A program made the position numbers and the translations under genes. A DNA stretch of 64,000 bases, taken from assembly GCF_900312995.1 (NCBI RefSeq), contig NZ_ONZI01000002.1:248001-312000 (forward strand). The letters run 5' to 3'. Below the pieces are notes generated by a model. The model did no database searches and was not told the DNA's origin. It was given only the letters and a program-made list of their open reading frames with translations. Origin of the DNA: Kushneria phyllosphaerae. Its GTDB lineage: Bacteria > Pseudomonadota > Gammaproteobacteria > Pseudomonadales > Halomonadaceae. Shown one piece after another: positions 7,674-15,275 of this stretch. Every line of letters starts with the position of its first letter. Within the stretch, counting starts at the first letter, position 1.

Positions 7674-8219
7674 ATGCATCCCGTCGAACTCGCCCGTCTC
7701 CTTCAGAACCTGATCCGCCTCGGTACCGTTGCCGAGATCGATCACGCCGCCGCGCGTGTTCGCGTCAACACTGGCGAGCTGCTCACCGATTGGCTGCCAT
7801 GGTGCGAGACCCGCGCCGGGCAAACCCGCACATGGAACCCGCCCACCCAGGGCGAGCAGGTGCTGCTGCTTGCCCCCGGCGGCGAACTGGCCGGGGCCGT
7901 GGTGCTGGGCGCCATCAACAGCAATGCCCATCCGGCCCCGTCAAGTAACCCGAACCTGACCCGTTGGAATATGCCCGACGGCGCCGTGATCGAGTACGAC
8001 CACGCGGCCAGCCACCTGCGCGCCGCCCTGCCCGGCTCGGCGGCCATTACCGCCCCTGCCGGCGTTGCCGTCACTGGCCCGGTCACGATCACCGGCACGC
8101 TGCATGTTTCTGAGGCCATCACCACGCCCGCCGATGTCACCGCGTCCGGCATCAGCCTGGTCAATCACAAAACCACCGGCGTTAAATCCGGCTCGGATAC
8201 CTCGGGGCCACCGCAATGA
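7674..8219 (+). CDS. V: Baseplate spike protein gpV
   Basis: 181-residue P2 gpV-type central spike that punctures the outer membrane. An N-terminal OB-fold domain (residues ~15-90: GTVAEIDHAAARVRVNTG, WLPWCETRAG, EQVLLLAPGGEL) is followed by a beta-helix tail of repeating valine- and threonine-rich strands. The tip normally has an iron-binding HxH motif; here the last turn reads NHKTTGV, i.e. HxT. A GGAG ribosome site precedes the ATG. Its stop overlaps gene W (ATGA). Confidence 0.9.
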   Translation: MHPVELARLLQNLIRLGTVAEIDHAAARVRVNTGELLTDWLPWCETRAGQTRTWNPPTQGEQVLLLAPGGELAGAVVLGAINSNAHPAPSSNPNLTRWNMPDGAVIEYDHAASHLRAALPGSAAITAPAGVAVTGPVTITGTLHVSEAITTPADVTASGISLVNHKTTGVKSGSDTSGPPQ

Positions 8220-8566
8220 GCGGTATGAATCGCCACACCGGCGCGCGCCTGTCCGGCAATGAGCATATCCGCCAAAGCGTCGGCGACATCCTCACCACGC
8301 CCATCGGTTCACGCGTCATGCGCCGCGAGTACGGCAGCCTGCTGCCGGATCTCATCGACCAGCCGCTCAACGGCGCCACCGCCCTGCGCGCTTACTCTGC
8401 GACTGTCGTGGCGCTGATGAAATGGGAGCCGCGTTTAAGGGTCCAGCAGGTGCAGCGCCTCATCGATCCCGACCGCCCGGGTCGCCTGCTGCTGACCATC
8501 ACCGGCCGCCGGGTGGATACCGGGGAAAACATCGACCTGACCGTTCCACTAAGGGGTGACACATGA
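8216..8566 (+). CDS. W: Baseplate wedge protein gpW (gp25-like)
   Basis: 116-residue gpW, homologous to T4 gp25, part of the baseplate wedge. Characteristic are ILTTPIGSRVMRREYGSLLPDLIDQPLN near residues 25-55 and WEPRLRVQQVQ. An alternative ATG lies three codons in. ATGA overlaps with V and J couple translation. Length and order are as in P2. Confidence 0.92.
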   Translation: MSGMNRHTGARLSGNEHIRQSVGDILTTPIGSRVMRREYGSLLPDLIDQPLNGATALRAYSATVVALMKWEPRLRVQQVQRLIDPDRPGRLLLTITGRRVDTGENIDLTVPLRGDT

Positions 8567-9474
8567 GCAGCCCGATTGATCTCTCCCAGCTGCCCGCACC
8601 GGACATTGTCGAGGTAATCGATTACGAGACCATATTGGCCTCACGCAAGGCATGGCTGATCTCGCTCTACCCGGAAAACGAGCGCGACGACATCACCGCC
8701 CGTCTCGCACTGGAATCCGAGCCGATCACCAAGCTGCTGGAAGAAAACGCCTATCGCGAGGTCGTGCTGCGCCAGCGCGTCAATGAAGCCGCCAGGGCCT
8801 GCATGCTCGCGTTAAATACAGGTGCTGATCTCGACAATTTGGCCGCAAACGTCAATGTCGAGCGCCTGATGATCGATCCGGGTGATCCCGACGCCGTGCC
8901 GCCGGTACCGCCGACGTTTGAGAGCGATACCCGCCTGCGCCTGCGCGCCCAGCGGGCATTCGAGGGGCTGAGCGTCGCCGGCCCGACCGGCGCCTATGTG
9001 TTCCACGCGCTCTCTGCTGATGGACGAGTGTCCGATGCCACCGCCGTCAGCCCCAGTCCCTGCGTGGCTGTCGTCACCGTGCTGTCACAGCTCGGCACCG
9101 GCGAGGCCACGCAGGATCTGCTCGATATTGTGCAGACCGCCCTGTCTGCCGAAGACGTGCGCCCGGTTGGCGACCGGCTTACCGTCCAGTCCGCCGAGAT
9201 CGTCGACTATGCGATTGAGGCCACGCTCTATCTCTACCCCGGCCCCGAGCAGGAGCCAATAATGGCCGCCTCAAATGCCAGGGCATCAGCCTACGTCGCC
9301 GAGCAGCGCCGGCTCGGGCGCGATATTCGCCTGTCGGCGTTCTACGCCGCCCTGCACGTCGAAGGCGTCCAGCGCGTCGAGCTGCAAAGCCCTGCGGCCG
9401 ATGTGGTGCTCGATGACAGCCAGGCCTCGCACTGCACCGGCGTCACCCTGACGCTCGGGGGCAATGATGAGTAG
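8563..9474 (+). CDS. J: Baseplate assembly protein gpJ
   Basis: 303-residue gpJ family protein (T4 gp6-like), the edge of the baseplate. Motifs include ILASRKAWLISLYP and LALESEPITKLLEENAYRE (split), RLMIDPGDPDA, and RAFEGLSVAGPTGAYVFHALSADGRV within residues ~125-155, typical of Baseplate_J. It overlaps W upstream and I downstream. Confidence 0.93.
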   Translation: MSSPIDLSQLPAPDIVEVIDYETILASRKAWLISLYPENERDDITARLALESEPITKLLEENAYREVVLRQRVNEAARACMLALNTGADLDNLAANVNVERLMIDPGDPDAVPPVPPTFESDTRLRLRAQRAFEGLSVAGPTGAYVFHALSADGRVSDATAVSPSPCVAVVTVLSQLGTGEATQDLLDIVQTALSAEDVRPVGDRLTVQSAEIVDYAIEATLYLYPGPEQEPIMAASNARASAYVAEQRRLGRDIRLSAFYAALHVEGVQRVELQSPAADVVLDDSQASHCTGVTLTLGGNDE

Positions 9475-10096
9475 ATTGCTGCCGCCCAACAGCACCGAGC
9501 TGGAACGCCTCGCCGCCGAGGCGCTGGCCGATCTCGAGCGCGTGCCGGTACCGCTGCGCACGCTCATGAGTCCCGATGACTGCCCGCTGCCCCTGCTGCC
9601 CTATCTCGCCTGGGCGTTTTCGGTCGACCGCTGGGACACCACATGGAGTGAGGCCACCAAGCGCGGTGTTGTGCGATCCGCGTTCTATGTCCACTCGCGC
9701 AAGGGCACGATTTCGGCATTGCGCCGCGTCGTCGAGCCGCTCGGCTATCTGCTCGAAGTCGAGGAATGGTGGCAAATGGTGCCCGAGGGTGAGCCCGGCA
9801 CGTTCGCCCTGCGCATCGGTGTGCTGGATACCGGCATTACCGACGAGATGTACTCAGAGCTGACCCGGCTGGTGTTCGACGCCAAACCACTGACCCGCCA
9901 CATCATCGGCCTCGATCTGCTCGGCGAGACACGCGGCAAAATCTACATTGGCATGGCCACCCACGATGGCGACACCACCACCGTCTACCCCTACGCCCCC
10001 GAATTCATCACCTCCCATGGCCTGATCTATCTCGGCGCCACGGTCGAGACATTCGACACCACCACCATCTACCCCATGATGAGCGAGGCCATATGA
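9464..10096 (+). CDS. I: Tail protein gpI
   Basis: P2 gpI-type baseplate/tail protein of about 210 residues. It has the LLPPNSTELERLAAEALADL N terminus, the CPLPLLPYLAWAFSVDRWD block and VRSAFYVHSRKGT, all typical of the family. Two adjacent ATGs (9464, 9467) could serve as start, both inside the end of J. The C-terminal ~40 residues (YIGMATHDGDTTTVYPY, FDTTTIYPMMSE) form a short repeat not found in P2 itself. Confidence 0.92.
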   Translation: MMSRLLPPNSTELERLAAEALADLERVPVPLRTLMSPDDCPLPLLPYLAWAFSVDRWDTTWSEATKRGVVRSAFYVHSRKGTISALRRVVEPLGYLLEVEEWWQMVPEGEPGTFALRIGVLDTGITDEMYSELTRLVFDAKPLTRHIIGLDLLGETRGKIYIGMATHDGDTTTVYPYAPEFITSHGLIYLGATVETFDTTTIYPMMSEAI

Positions 10097-11598
10097 GCCA
10101 ATTTTTTACACTGCCGACGAAGATCGGTCAGGGGCTGATATCCAATGCCATTGCCTACAATGAGCCGCTGACCATTGCGACCATGGCCATCGGAGATGGC
10201 GGAGGCAAACTGCCCTCGCCTGATGCATCCGTCACGCGCCTGGTCAACGAGGTGCGCCGAGGCCCAATCAATCAGATCACCACCGATCCGGATAACCCGA
10301 ACTGGATTATCGCTGAACAGGTACTGCCGCCGGACGTCGGTGGCTGGACGATTCGCGAGGTCGGCCTCTATGACACCGACGGCAATCTGGTCGCCTACGG
10401 CAACTATCCCGAGACCTACAAGCCCCAATTATCGGAGGGCTCAAGCCGTACCCAGACGATCAGATTCGTGATGGAGACCACCGACACCAGCGCGGTGACG
10501 CTGCGGATCGACCCCAGCGTGGTCATGGCCTCGCGCAAGTACGTCGATGATCAGCTCGATGCACATGCCAAGAGCCGAAACCATCCCGATGCCGATACCA
10601 AAAACAAGGGTTTCGCGCGGTATGCCACGGTAGCGGAGTCGAAAAAGGGGGAAGAAGCGAAAGCCGCCCAGACACCCGCCGGCGGCATGGCCCAGCTCGA
10701 CGATCACCGTAAGGAAGAAGACGCGCACGTCGCCTCAAGCATCAAACTGAACGAAGAGCTTCCCGTGTTTGCGGGTGCGACAAAGCTCTGGAGCGTGCTG
10801 TTTAACCTCGGCAACGCTGCGCGAAAGACCGTAGGCAGGGCCGTGGGAAATGTGATGGAGGTGGGTGCATTCGGGATCGGATCTGGCGGTACCAGGTTGA
10901 CCAGCTCCGACGATCTGCTGGCGCTACCTCCGCACAATGAGCTGTACACCGTCACCGGGTCAAAGCCCCGGAATTACCCGGAAGGTGCGCATGAGTACGG
11001 GCAGGTGATCTATCTGTCGCGGGGCACCACCGCTGACTGCGCCATCATCGTGATCGATAGCAATCGGCACATGTTTTATAACGCGTGCAGTGGTGCCTCA
11101 TGGAAAGGCTGGGTTGCGGTACTCACATCGGAAGATCGCGCCACGGTCGCAGAGCTGATATCGGGTACGGCAGGGAAAATCGCAGGGGCTGCCGAGCTGA
11201 AGCAGGCGCTGGGATCAGCCGCGTGGGCGAACATTGCCACGCAATCGGAAGTGAATGCCGGTACCGCCGAAAGAGTCGTCACGGCTGACAGGCTGAGGTT
11301 CGGGATAGCGTATCGACTCAGCACGACCGGCTATGTGATGTTTCCCAAATGGATCGGCGGGCTGGTTCTGCAGTGGGGCGTTGTCAACGTGGCCAATCCC
11401 CCTGCGGGGCGCGTGGTGGACCTGCCCATCGAGTTTCCGAACTCGTTTCTTATCCCGTTTTGTAGTTACCGGCAAACCCAGGGTAACGCGGTCAACGACC
11501 GCAATACGGGGTGCGCACCCGTAGGCAGAACCCAGATCGCTCTGACAGGCGAGTGGTCGACCGAAATGACATTCCACTGGCGCGCAATAGGGTACTAA
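10093..11598 (+). CDS. H: Tail fibre protein gpH
   Basis: 501-residue side tail fibre. The N-terminal ~150 residues match the P2 gpH attachment domain (FFTLPTKIGQGLI, VGGWTIREVGLYDTDGNLVA), which joins the baseplate. The middle is a coiled, alanine- and lysine-rich shaft, and the C-terminal ~90 residues resemble the gp53/gp37-like receptor-binding tip (YVMFPKWIGGLVLQWG and a final WRAIGY). The distal half is expected to be host-specific. It is followed after 4 bases by the fibre assembly gene. Confidence 0.9.
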   Translation: MSQFFTLPTKIGQGLISNAIAYNEPLTIATMAIGDGGGKLPSPDASVTRLVNEVRRGPINQITTDPDNPNWIIAEQVLPPDVGGWTIREVGLYDTDGNLVAYGNYPETYKPQLSEGSSRTQTIRFVMETTDTSAVTLRIDPSVVMASRKYVDDQLDAHAKSRNHPDADTKNKGFARYATVAESKKGEEAKAAQTPAGGMAQLDDHRKEEDAHVASSIKLNEELPVFAGATKLWSVLFNLGNAARKTVGRAVGNVMEVGAFGIGSGGTRLTSSDDLLALPPHNELYTVTGSKPRNYPEGAHEYGQVIYLSRGTTADCAIIVIDSNRHMFYNACSGASWKGWVAVLTSEDRATVAELISGTAGKIAGAAELKQALGSAAWANIATQSEVNAGTAERVVTADRLRFGIAYRLSTTGYVMFPKWIGGLVLQWGVVNVANPPAGRVVDLPIEFPNSFLIPFCSYRQTQGNAVNDRNTGCAPVGRTQIALTGEWSTEMTFHWRAIGY

Positions 11599-11602
11599 CG
11601 GC

Positions 11603-12199
11603 ATGAAATATTTCTACAGCCCGCAGCGGAACATGCTCTATCCCTCGATTACCCGGAGCCGTTACGAAGACGCCGGGACGTGGCCCGCTGACGCAAGGGA
11701 AGTCAGCAAGGTGATTTACGACGAGTTCGGCGTGAATCCCCCTCCCGAGGGGATGGTTCGGTCTCCTGATACCGCTGGTATGCCCCAATGGGTAGCGATA
11801 GGTGAGCAGGCCGCCTATGCCCGACGCGCACAGGCCGTCAACTGGATCGACGCCACCGCCGACCGCGCCCGCGCCTCCGACCGATCCGTCGGGCGGTATC
11901 TCGATGCCGAGTATCAGCTGGTCGCCCAGGCACTGGCCGACTACCGCGCGCATCCCGACGCCGAGGTGCCCGAGTCGATCCAGAGCTACGCCACCGCCGA
12001 AGGGCTGACCGTCGAGGACGCCGCGCAGCAGATCGCCGAAGCCGCCGCGCGGGTGCAGGAGCGGCTGCAGGACGTGCGCCGTATCCGCCTTGCGGGTAAA
12101 GCCGCGATCCGTGATGCCAGTGATGATGCCGACTTCATGGAAACCGCGCGGCCCTTTGTTGATCAGCTCGAAGCGCTGGCCACGACCGCCGACGCCTAA
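11603..12199 (+). CDS. G: Tail fibre assembly chaperone gpG
   Basis: 198-residue tail fibre assembly protein (Caudo_TAP type). It has MKYFYSPQRNMLYPS at the start, the EFGVNPPPEGMVR block, and a helical C-terminal half rich in Ala and Arg. It helps fold or trimerise gpH. It lies immediately downstream of gpH and is followed by a terminator, beyond which sits an opposite-strand cargo gene. Confidence 0.88.
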   Translation: MKYFYSPQRNMLYPSITRSRYEDAGTWPADAREVSKVIYDEFGVNPPPEGMVRSPDTAGMPQWVAIGEQAAYARRAQAVNWIDATADRARASDRSVGRYLDAEYQLVAQALADYRAHPDAEVPESIQSYATAEGLTVEDAAQQIAEAAARVQERLQDVRRIRLAGKAAIRDASDDADFMETARPFVDQLEALATTADA

Positions 12200-12212
12200 C
12201 CCATATCCATGT

Positions 12213-12240
12213 CAAAAGCCCGGCCATGCCGGGCTTTTTT
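12213..12240 (+). terminator. Intrinsic terminator after gene G
   Basis: AAAAGCCCGGC / GCCGGGCTTTTTT hairpin with loop CAT and six T. It closes the V-G transcript and, because of the A-run on the other side, can also end the convergent minus-strand gene. Confidence 0.88.
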
Positions 12241-12727
12241 ATGACTGTTCAGGGGGATCAAGAAGCCTTGTAATGCTGCCAAGAAAGACAGCTATGCCCA
12301 AGTTATCAGCGAGGCTCTGGATAGCGTCATGGATTTCTCCATGAATCTTATAGCTGACCTCATCAGCCCTTTGTTTTTTTGCGTTCTCTGCCAGCTCATC
12401 AATAAAGCGAGCTATAACGTTCAAATCCCGCGCAGCTTGAACAATATGTTCGGCTGGAGGAAGACCAAAAAATATACGCACCCGGTGATACATGGGAATA
12501 GACCATAACCCTTGCATTAGCTTGGCCGCGTGCTGCCTTAGCAAGATGGAAGAATCATCAGACCTTAAACCCACACTGTGCTCGCCGTTTGCTCTCTCAA
12601 GAAAGGTGTTAGTGATCGAGCCAAGCTCTCTTTTCAGATCCGCAGCAGGCTCTATCACAAAGCGCATCATCAACTGGCCCAATACGAATACAATGACGCC
12701 CGATAAAATCGTGGCAAATGTCTCCAT
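12239..12727 (-). CDS. Hypothetical membrane-anchored protein (accessory gene in the fun(Z) slot)
   Basis: 162-residue protein with one N-terminal membrane helix (METFATILSGVIVFVLGQLM, residues ~5-25) and a helical cytoplasmic domain (VRIFFGLPPAEHIVQAARDL in the middle). Function unknown. It is on the strand opposite to the late genes and lies exactly between G and FI, the place where P2 carries its cargo gene fun(Z). Base composition is lower in GC than its neighbours. A GGAGGAAG site precedes its ATG. Exclusion of other phages is plausible by position only. Confidence 0.7.
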   Translation of the reverse strand: METFATILSGVIVFVLGQLMMRFVIEPAADLKRELGSITNTFLERANGEHSVGLRSDDSSILLRQHAAKLMQGLWSIPMYHRVRIFFGLPPAEHIVQAARDLNVIARFIDELAENAKKQRADEVSYKIHGEIHDAIQSLADNLGIAVFLGSITRLLDPPEQS

Positions 12728-12759
12728 GCTTCCTCCTATCTGCTTAAAGCACCTCTAGC

Positions 12760-12780
12760 TTGTAACGCCCGCTTTTACAA
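12760..12780 (+). promoter_or_regulatory. Late promoter activator site upstream of FI (Ogr/Delta-type dyad)
   Basis: TTGTAA-N9-TTACAA dyad centred near 12770, the same 21-base design and flanking bases (CGCCC, ACAACGC) as the site before V. A start about 55 bases downstream (~12825) fits FI at 12869. It matches P2 promoter PF. Confidence 0.65.
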
Positions 12781-12868
12781 CGCCCGCCGCTCGCCCTGCC
12801 CCGCATCACCACACACCATGTCACCACATCACTGGATCACCCTGCCCGCTTCCTGATCAGGACATATC

Positions 12869-14050
12869 ATGGCACTCGACCAAAACCACCACGGGGTTCG
12901 CGTCGTTGAGATCAACGACGGCACCCGCATTATCCGCACGGTCTCGACCGCCGTCATCGGCATTGTCTGCACCGGCGCCGATGCTGACGCGCAAGCCTTC
13001 CCGCTCAATCGCGCGACGCTCATCACCAACGTTTCCACGGCCATCGGCAAAGCCGGCACCAGGGGCACCCTGCGCCGCACGCTGACAGCCATCGAATCCC
13101 AGACCAAGCCGATTATTGTCGCGGTCCGCGTCGAAGAAGGCGCCGACGCTGACGAAACCACGGCCAACGTCATCGGCACCGTCGACGAATCGGGCCGACG
13201 CACCGGCGCGCAGGCGCTGCTGTCGGCCAGCGCCGCACTCGGCGTTACCCCGCGCATCCTCGGCGCACCGGGGCTCGACAATCAGGCCGTCACCACCGCG
13301 CTGGTCAGCATCGCGCAGGATCTGCGCGCGTTCGTCTACAGCTACGCCCACGACTGCACCACCATCAGCGATGTCACCGCCTACCGCGACCAGTTCGGTG
13401 CCCGTGAGCTGATGTTGATCTGGCCCGAGTTCGAGGCGTTCGACGTGGCCGCCGCTGAAACCATGACGATCAGCGCTGTGGCCTGCGCCCTCGGTCTACG
13501 CGCCAAAATCGATCAGGAGATCGGCTGGCACAAAACGCTCTCGAACGTCGCCGTCAACGGCGTGACCGGCATCAGTGCAGACGTGTTCTGGTCGCTGCAA
13601 AACCCCAACACCGACGCCGGCCTACTCAATGCCGCCGACATCACCACGCTGATCCAGCGTGACGGCTTCCGGTTCTGGGGCTCGCGTACCTGCGCTGGGC
13701 CGACCAGCCTCTTTGCGTTCGAGAACTACACCCGCACCGCGCAGATCCTCGCCGACTCCATCGCCGAGGCGCATATGTGGGCAGTGGATAAGCCCCTGCA
13801 CCCCTCGCTGGCCCGCGACATCATCGAAGGCGTCAACGCCAAGTTTTCGGAGCTGAAAAGCCTCGGCCTGATCGTCGACGGCACCGCCTGGCTGAATGAG
13901 GAACTCAACGACGAGACCTCGCTCAAGGCCGGCAAGCTGCGCATCGATTACGACTACACCCCGGTGCCCCCGCTGGAAGACCTCGGCTTTCAGCAGCGCA
14001 TCACCGATACCTATCTGGCCGATTTCGCCGACCGCGTGAACGCCGGCTGA
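12869..14050 (+). CDS. FI: Tail sheath protein gpFI
   Basis: 393-residue contractile tail sheath of the P2 FI family. It begins HHGVRVVEINDGTR and contains the conserved IIGIVCTGADAD-like core, an LGAPGLD loop, FGARELMLIWPEF, and the C-terminal FWGSRTC...FENYTRTAQILADSI region that forms the sheath handshake. It is the first gene of the FI-FII-E-T-U-D transcript, directly after the PF dyad. Confidence 0.94.
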   Translation: MALDQNHHGVRVVEINDGTRIIRTVSTAVIGIVCTGADADAQAFPLNRATLITNVSTAIGKAGTRGTLRRTLTAIESQTKPIIVAVRVEEGADADETTANVIGTVDESGRRTGAQALLSASAALGVTPRILGAPGLDNQAVTTALVSIAQDLRAFVYSYAHDCTTISDVTAYRDQFGARELMLIWPEFEAFDVAAAETMTISAVACALGLRAKIDQEIGWHKTLSNVAVNGVTGISADVFWSLQNPNTDAGLLNAADITTLIQRDGFRFWGSRTCAGPTSLFAFENYTRTAQILADSIAEAHMWAVDKPLHPSLARDIIEGVNAKFSELKSLGLIVDGTAWLNEELNDETSLKAGKLRIDYDYTPVPPLEDLGFQQRITDTYLADFADRVNAG

Positions 14051-14064
14051 GCAGGAGATAAACC

Positions 14065-14577
14065 ATGGCACTACCCAAAAAGCTCAAGGGCCTGAACCTG
14101 TTCGGTAACGGCGATTCGTATCAAGGCGTGATCCAGTCCGTCACGCTGCCCACTCTCACCCGCAAGATCGAGGAATGGCGCGGCGGCGGCATGGACGGCC
14201 CCGTCGGCATTGACATGGGACAGGACGGCCTCATGACGTGCCAGTGGACGGTCGGCGGCCTGATCGAAAGCATCTTTGATAACTACGGCAGTTCACGCAT
14301 CGACGCCGACCTGCTGCGCATGACCGGCAGCTACGAGCGCGACGACGTCGATGAGGTCGTGGCCGTCGAGGTGGTCATGCGTGGCCGTCACACCGAGATC
14401 GACCTCGGCGACGCTCAATCGGGTGAGAACACCGAACACCAGATCACCACCACGCTGAGCTATTACAAGCTCGTGATTGATGGCGCCACCAAGATCGAGA
14501 TCGATCTGCCTAACAACGTGTTCAAGGTCAACGGCACCGACCGCCACGCGGCCCGCCGCCGCGCCCTCGGCATCTGA
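14065..14577 (+). CDS. FII: Tail tube protein gpFII
   Basis: 170-residue P2 FII tail tube protein. Characteristic are LPKKLKGLNLFGNGDSYQG at the start, LPTLTRKIEEWRGGGMDGPV, and the late YYKLVIDGATKIEIDLPN tract. A GGAG site lies before the ATG. The gene follows FI by 14 bases. It forms the inner tube around which the sheath contracts. Confidence 0.94.
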   Translation: MALPKKLKGLNLFGNGDSYQGVIQSVTLPTLTRKIEEWRGGGMDGPVGIDMGQDGLMTCQWTVGGLIESIFDNYGSSRIDADLLRMTGSYERDDVDEVVAVEVVMRGRHTEIDLGDAQSGENTEHQITTTLSYYKLVIDGATKIEIDLPNNVFKVNGTDRHAARRRALGI

Positions 14578-14592
14578 ACAAGGAAACACCGC

Positions 14593-15084
14593 ATGAATGC
14601 TACCCGTGGCCTGTGCTGCGCCTTCCTGACCATCCTCGCGCCGTGGGCTTACATGCTCAGCGTAATCGAGGATTACCCCAGCTGGGCAGGGAGCATTTAT
14701 GTGGTGCTGGTTTATTTCATCGCAGGCGGCGCGAAGGTGCCGCGCATCAACTGGAGAAAGACCATGGCCCAGGCCAAAGAGAAAGCCACCAACACCGCCC
14801 ACGTCAGTGAGGCTATCGAGCTGGATACGCCCATCGTTCGCGGCGAGCAGACCATTGACAGCATCAGCGTGCGCAAGCCCAGCGCCGGCGAACTGCGCGG
14901 CGTCAATCTCTCCGACGTACTGCAGCTGCAGACCGACGCGATCATGAAGCTGATCCCGCGCCTGTCCGTGCCCAGCCTCACCGACCATGAAGCGCGCCAG
15001 ATGGACCCCGCCGATCTGGTCCAGCTCGGCGGCGAGATCGCAGGTTTTTTGGTCTCGAAGCGGGTGAAGGGCGAAGCCGCATAA
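14593..15084 (+). CDS. Possible long form of gpE with an N-terminal membrane extension
   Basis: The frame of gpE is open upstream to an ATG at 14593, which has its own good ribosome site (AAGGAAAC, 14580-14587). The extra 57 residues contain two hydrophobic segments (residues ~7-24 and ~33-46). There is no stop before the gpE start at 14764. Either a small membrane protein has lost its stop and become fused to gpE, or two products arise from the nested starts. gpE homologues are normally only ~90-106 residues, so the short form is more likely the chaperone. Confidence 0.45.
   Translation: MNATRGLCCAFLTILAPWAYMLSVIEDYPSWAGSIYVVLVYFIAGGAKVPRINWRKTMAQAKEKATNTAHVSEAIELDTPIVRGEQTIDSISVRKPSAGELRGVNLSDVLQLQTDAIMKLIPRLSVPSLTDHEARQMDPADLVQLGGEIAGFLVSKRVKGEAA
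14764..15084 (+). CDS. E: Tail assembly chaperone gpE
   Basis: 106-residue P2 gpE-type chaperone for the tape measure protein. The ATG at 14764 follows a GGAGAAAG site and gives the normal family length. Signatures are TIDSISVRKPSAGELRGVNL and the late DLVQLGGEIAGFL. The slippery heptamer T-TTT-TTG (15045-15051) lies in frame near its end and would direct a -1 shift into E'. It sits between FII and T as in P2. Confidence 0.88.
   Translation: MAQAKEKATNTAHVSEAIELDTPIVRGEQTIDSISVRKPSAGELRGVNLSDVLQLQTDAIMKLIPRLSVPSLTDHEARQMDPADLVQLGGEIAGFLVSKRVKGEAA
15045..15051 (+). other. Programmed -1 frameshift site in gene E
   Basis: The heptamer TTTTTTG is split by the E frame as T TTT TTG, the same slippery site and register used in P2 gene E. 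A -1 shift joins E to the E' frame, which stays open to 15275. Confidence 0.82.
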
Positions 15085-15275
15085 ACCTGCCCGCCTCAGT
15101 CGAGGACGCGATGGCTGATCTGGCCATCGTGTTTCACTGGACCCCCGCCGACTGCGCAGAGTTCAGCCTGCGCGAACTGATGGACTGGCGCGAGCGCGCC
15201 CGTAAGCGATCCAATCCCGAGAACTCTCATGGCGCGCGATCTCAAGCTGCAGGTCATTCTCGACGCAGTCGATAA
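15048..15275 (+). CDS. E': gpE' extension reached by -1 frameshift from gpE
   Basis: The -1 frame after the slippery site is open from 15048 to a TAA at 15273-15275. It contains ADLAIVFHWTPADCAEFSL and LRELMDWRERARKRS, the signature of the P2 GpE' family (FHWPP...L.DWR). It has no good start of its own apart from an ATG at 15111, so expression as an E+E' fusion is expected. Its 3' end overlaps the first 47 bases of T. The fusion and the unshifted gpE together chaperone the tape measure protein. Confidence 0.8.
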   Translation, partial: FGLEAGEGRSRINLPASVEDAMADLAIVFHWTPADCAEFSLRELMDWRERARKRSNPENSHGARSQAAGHSRRSR

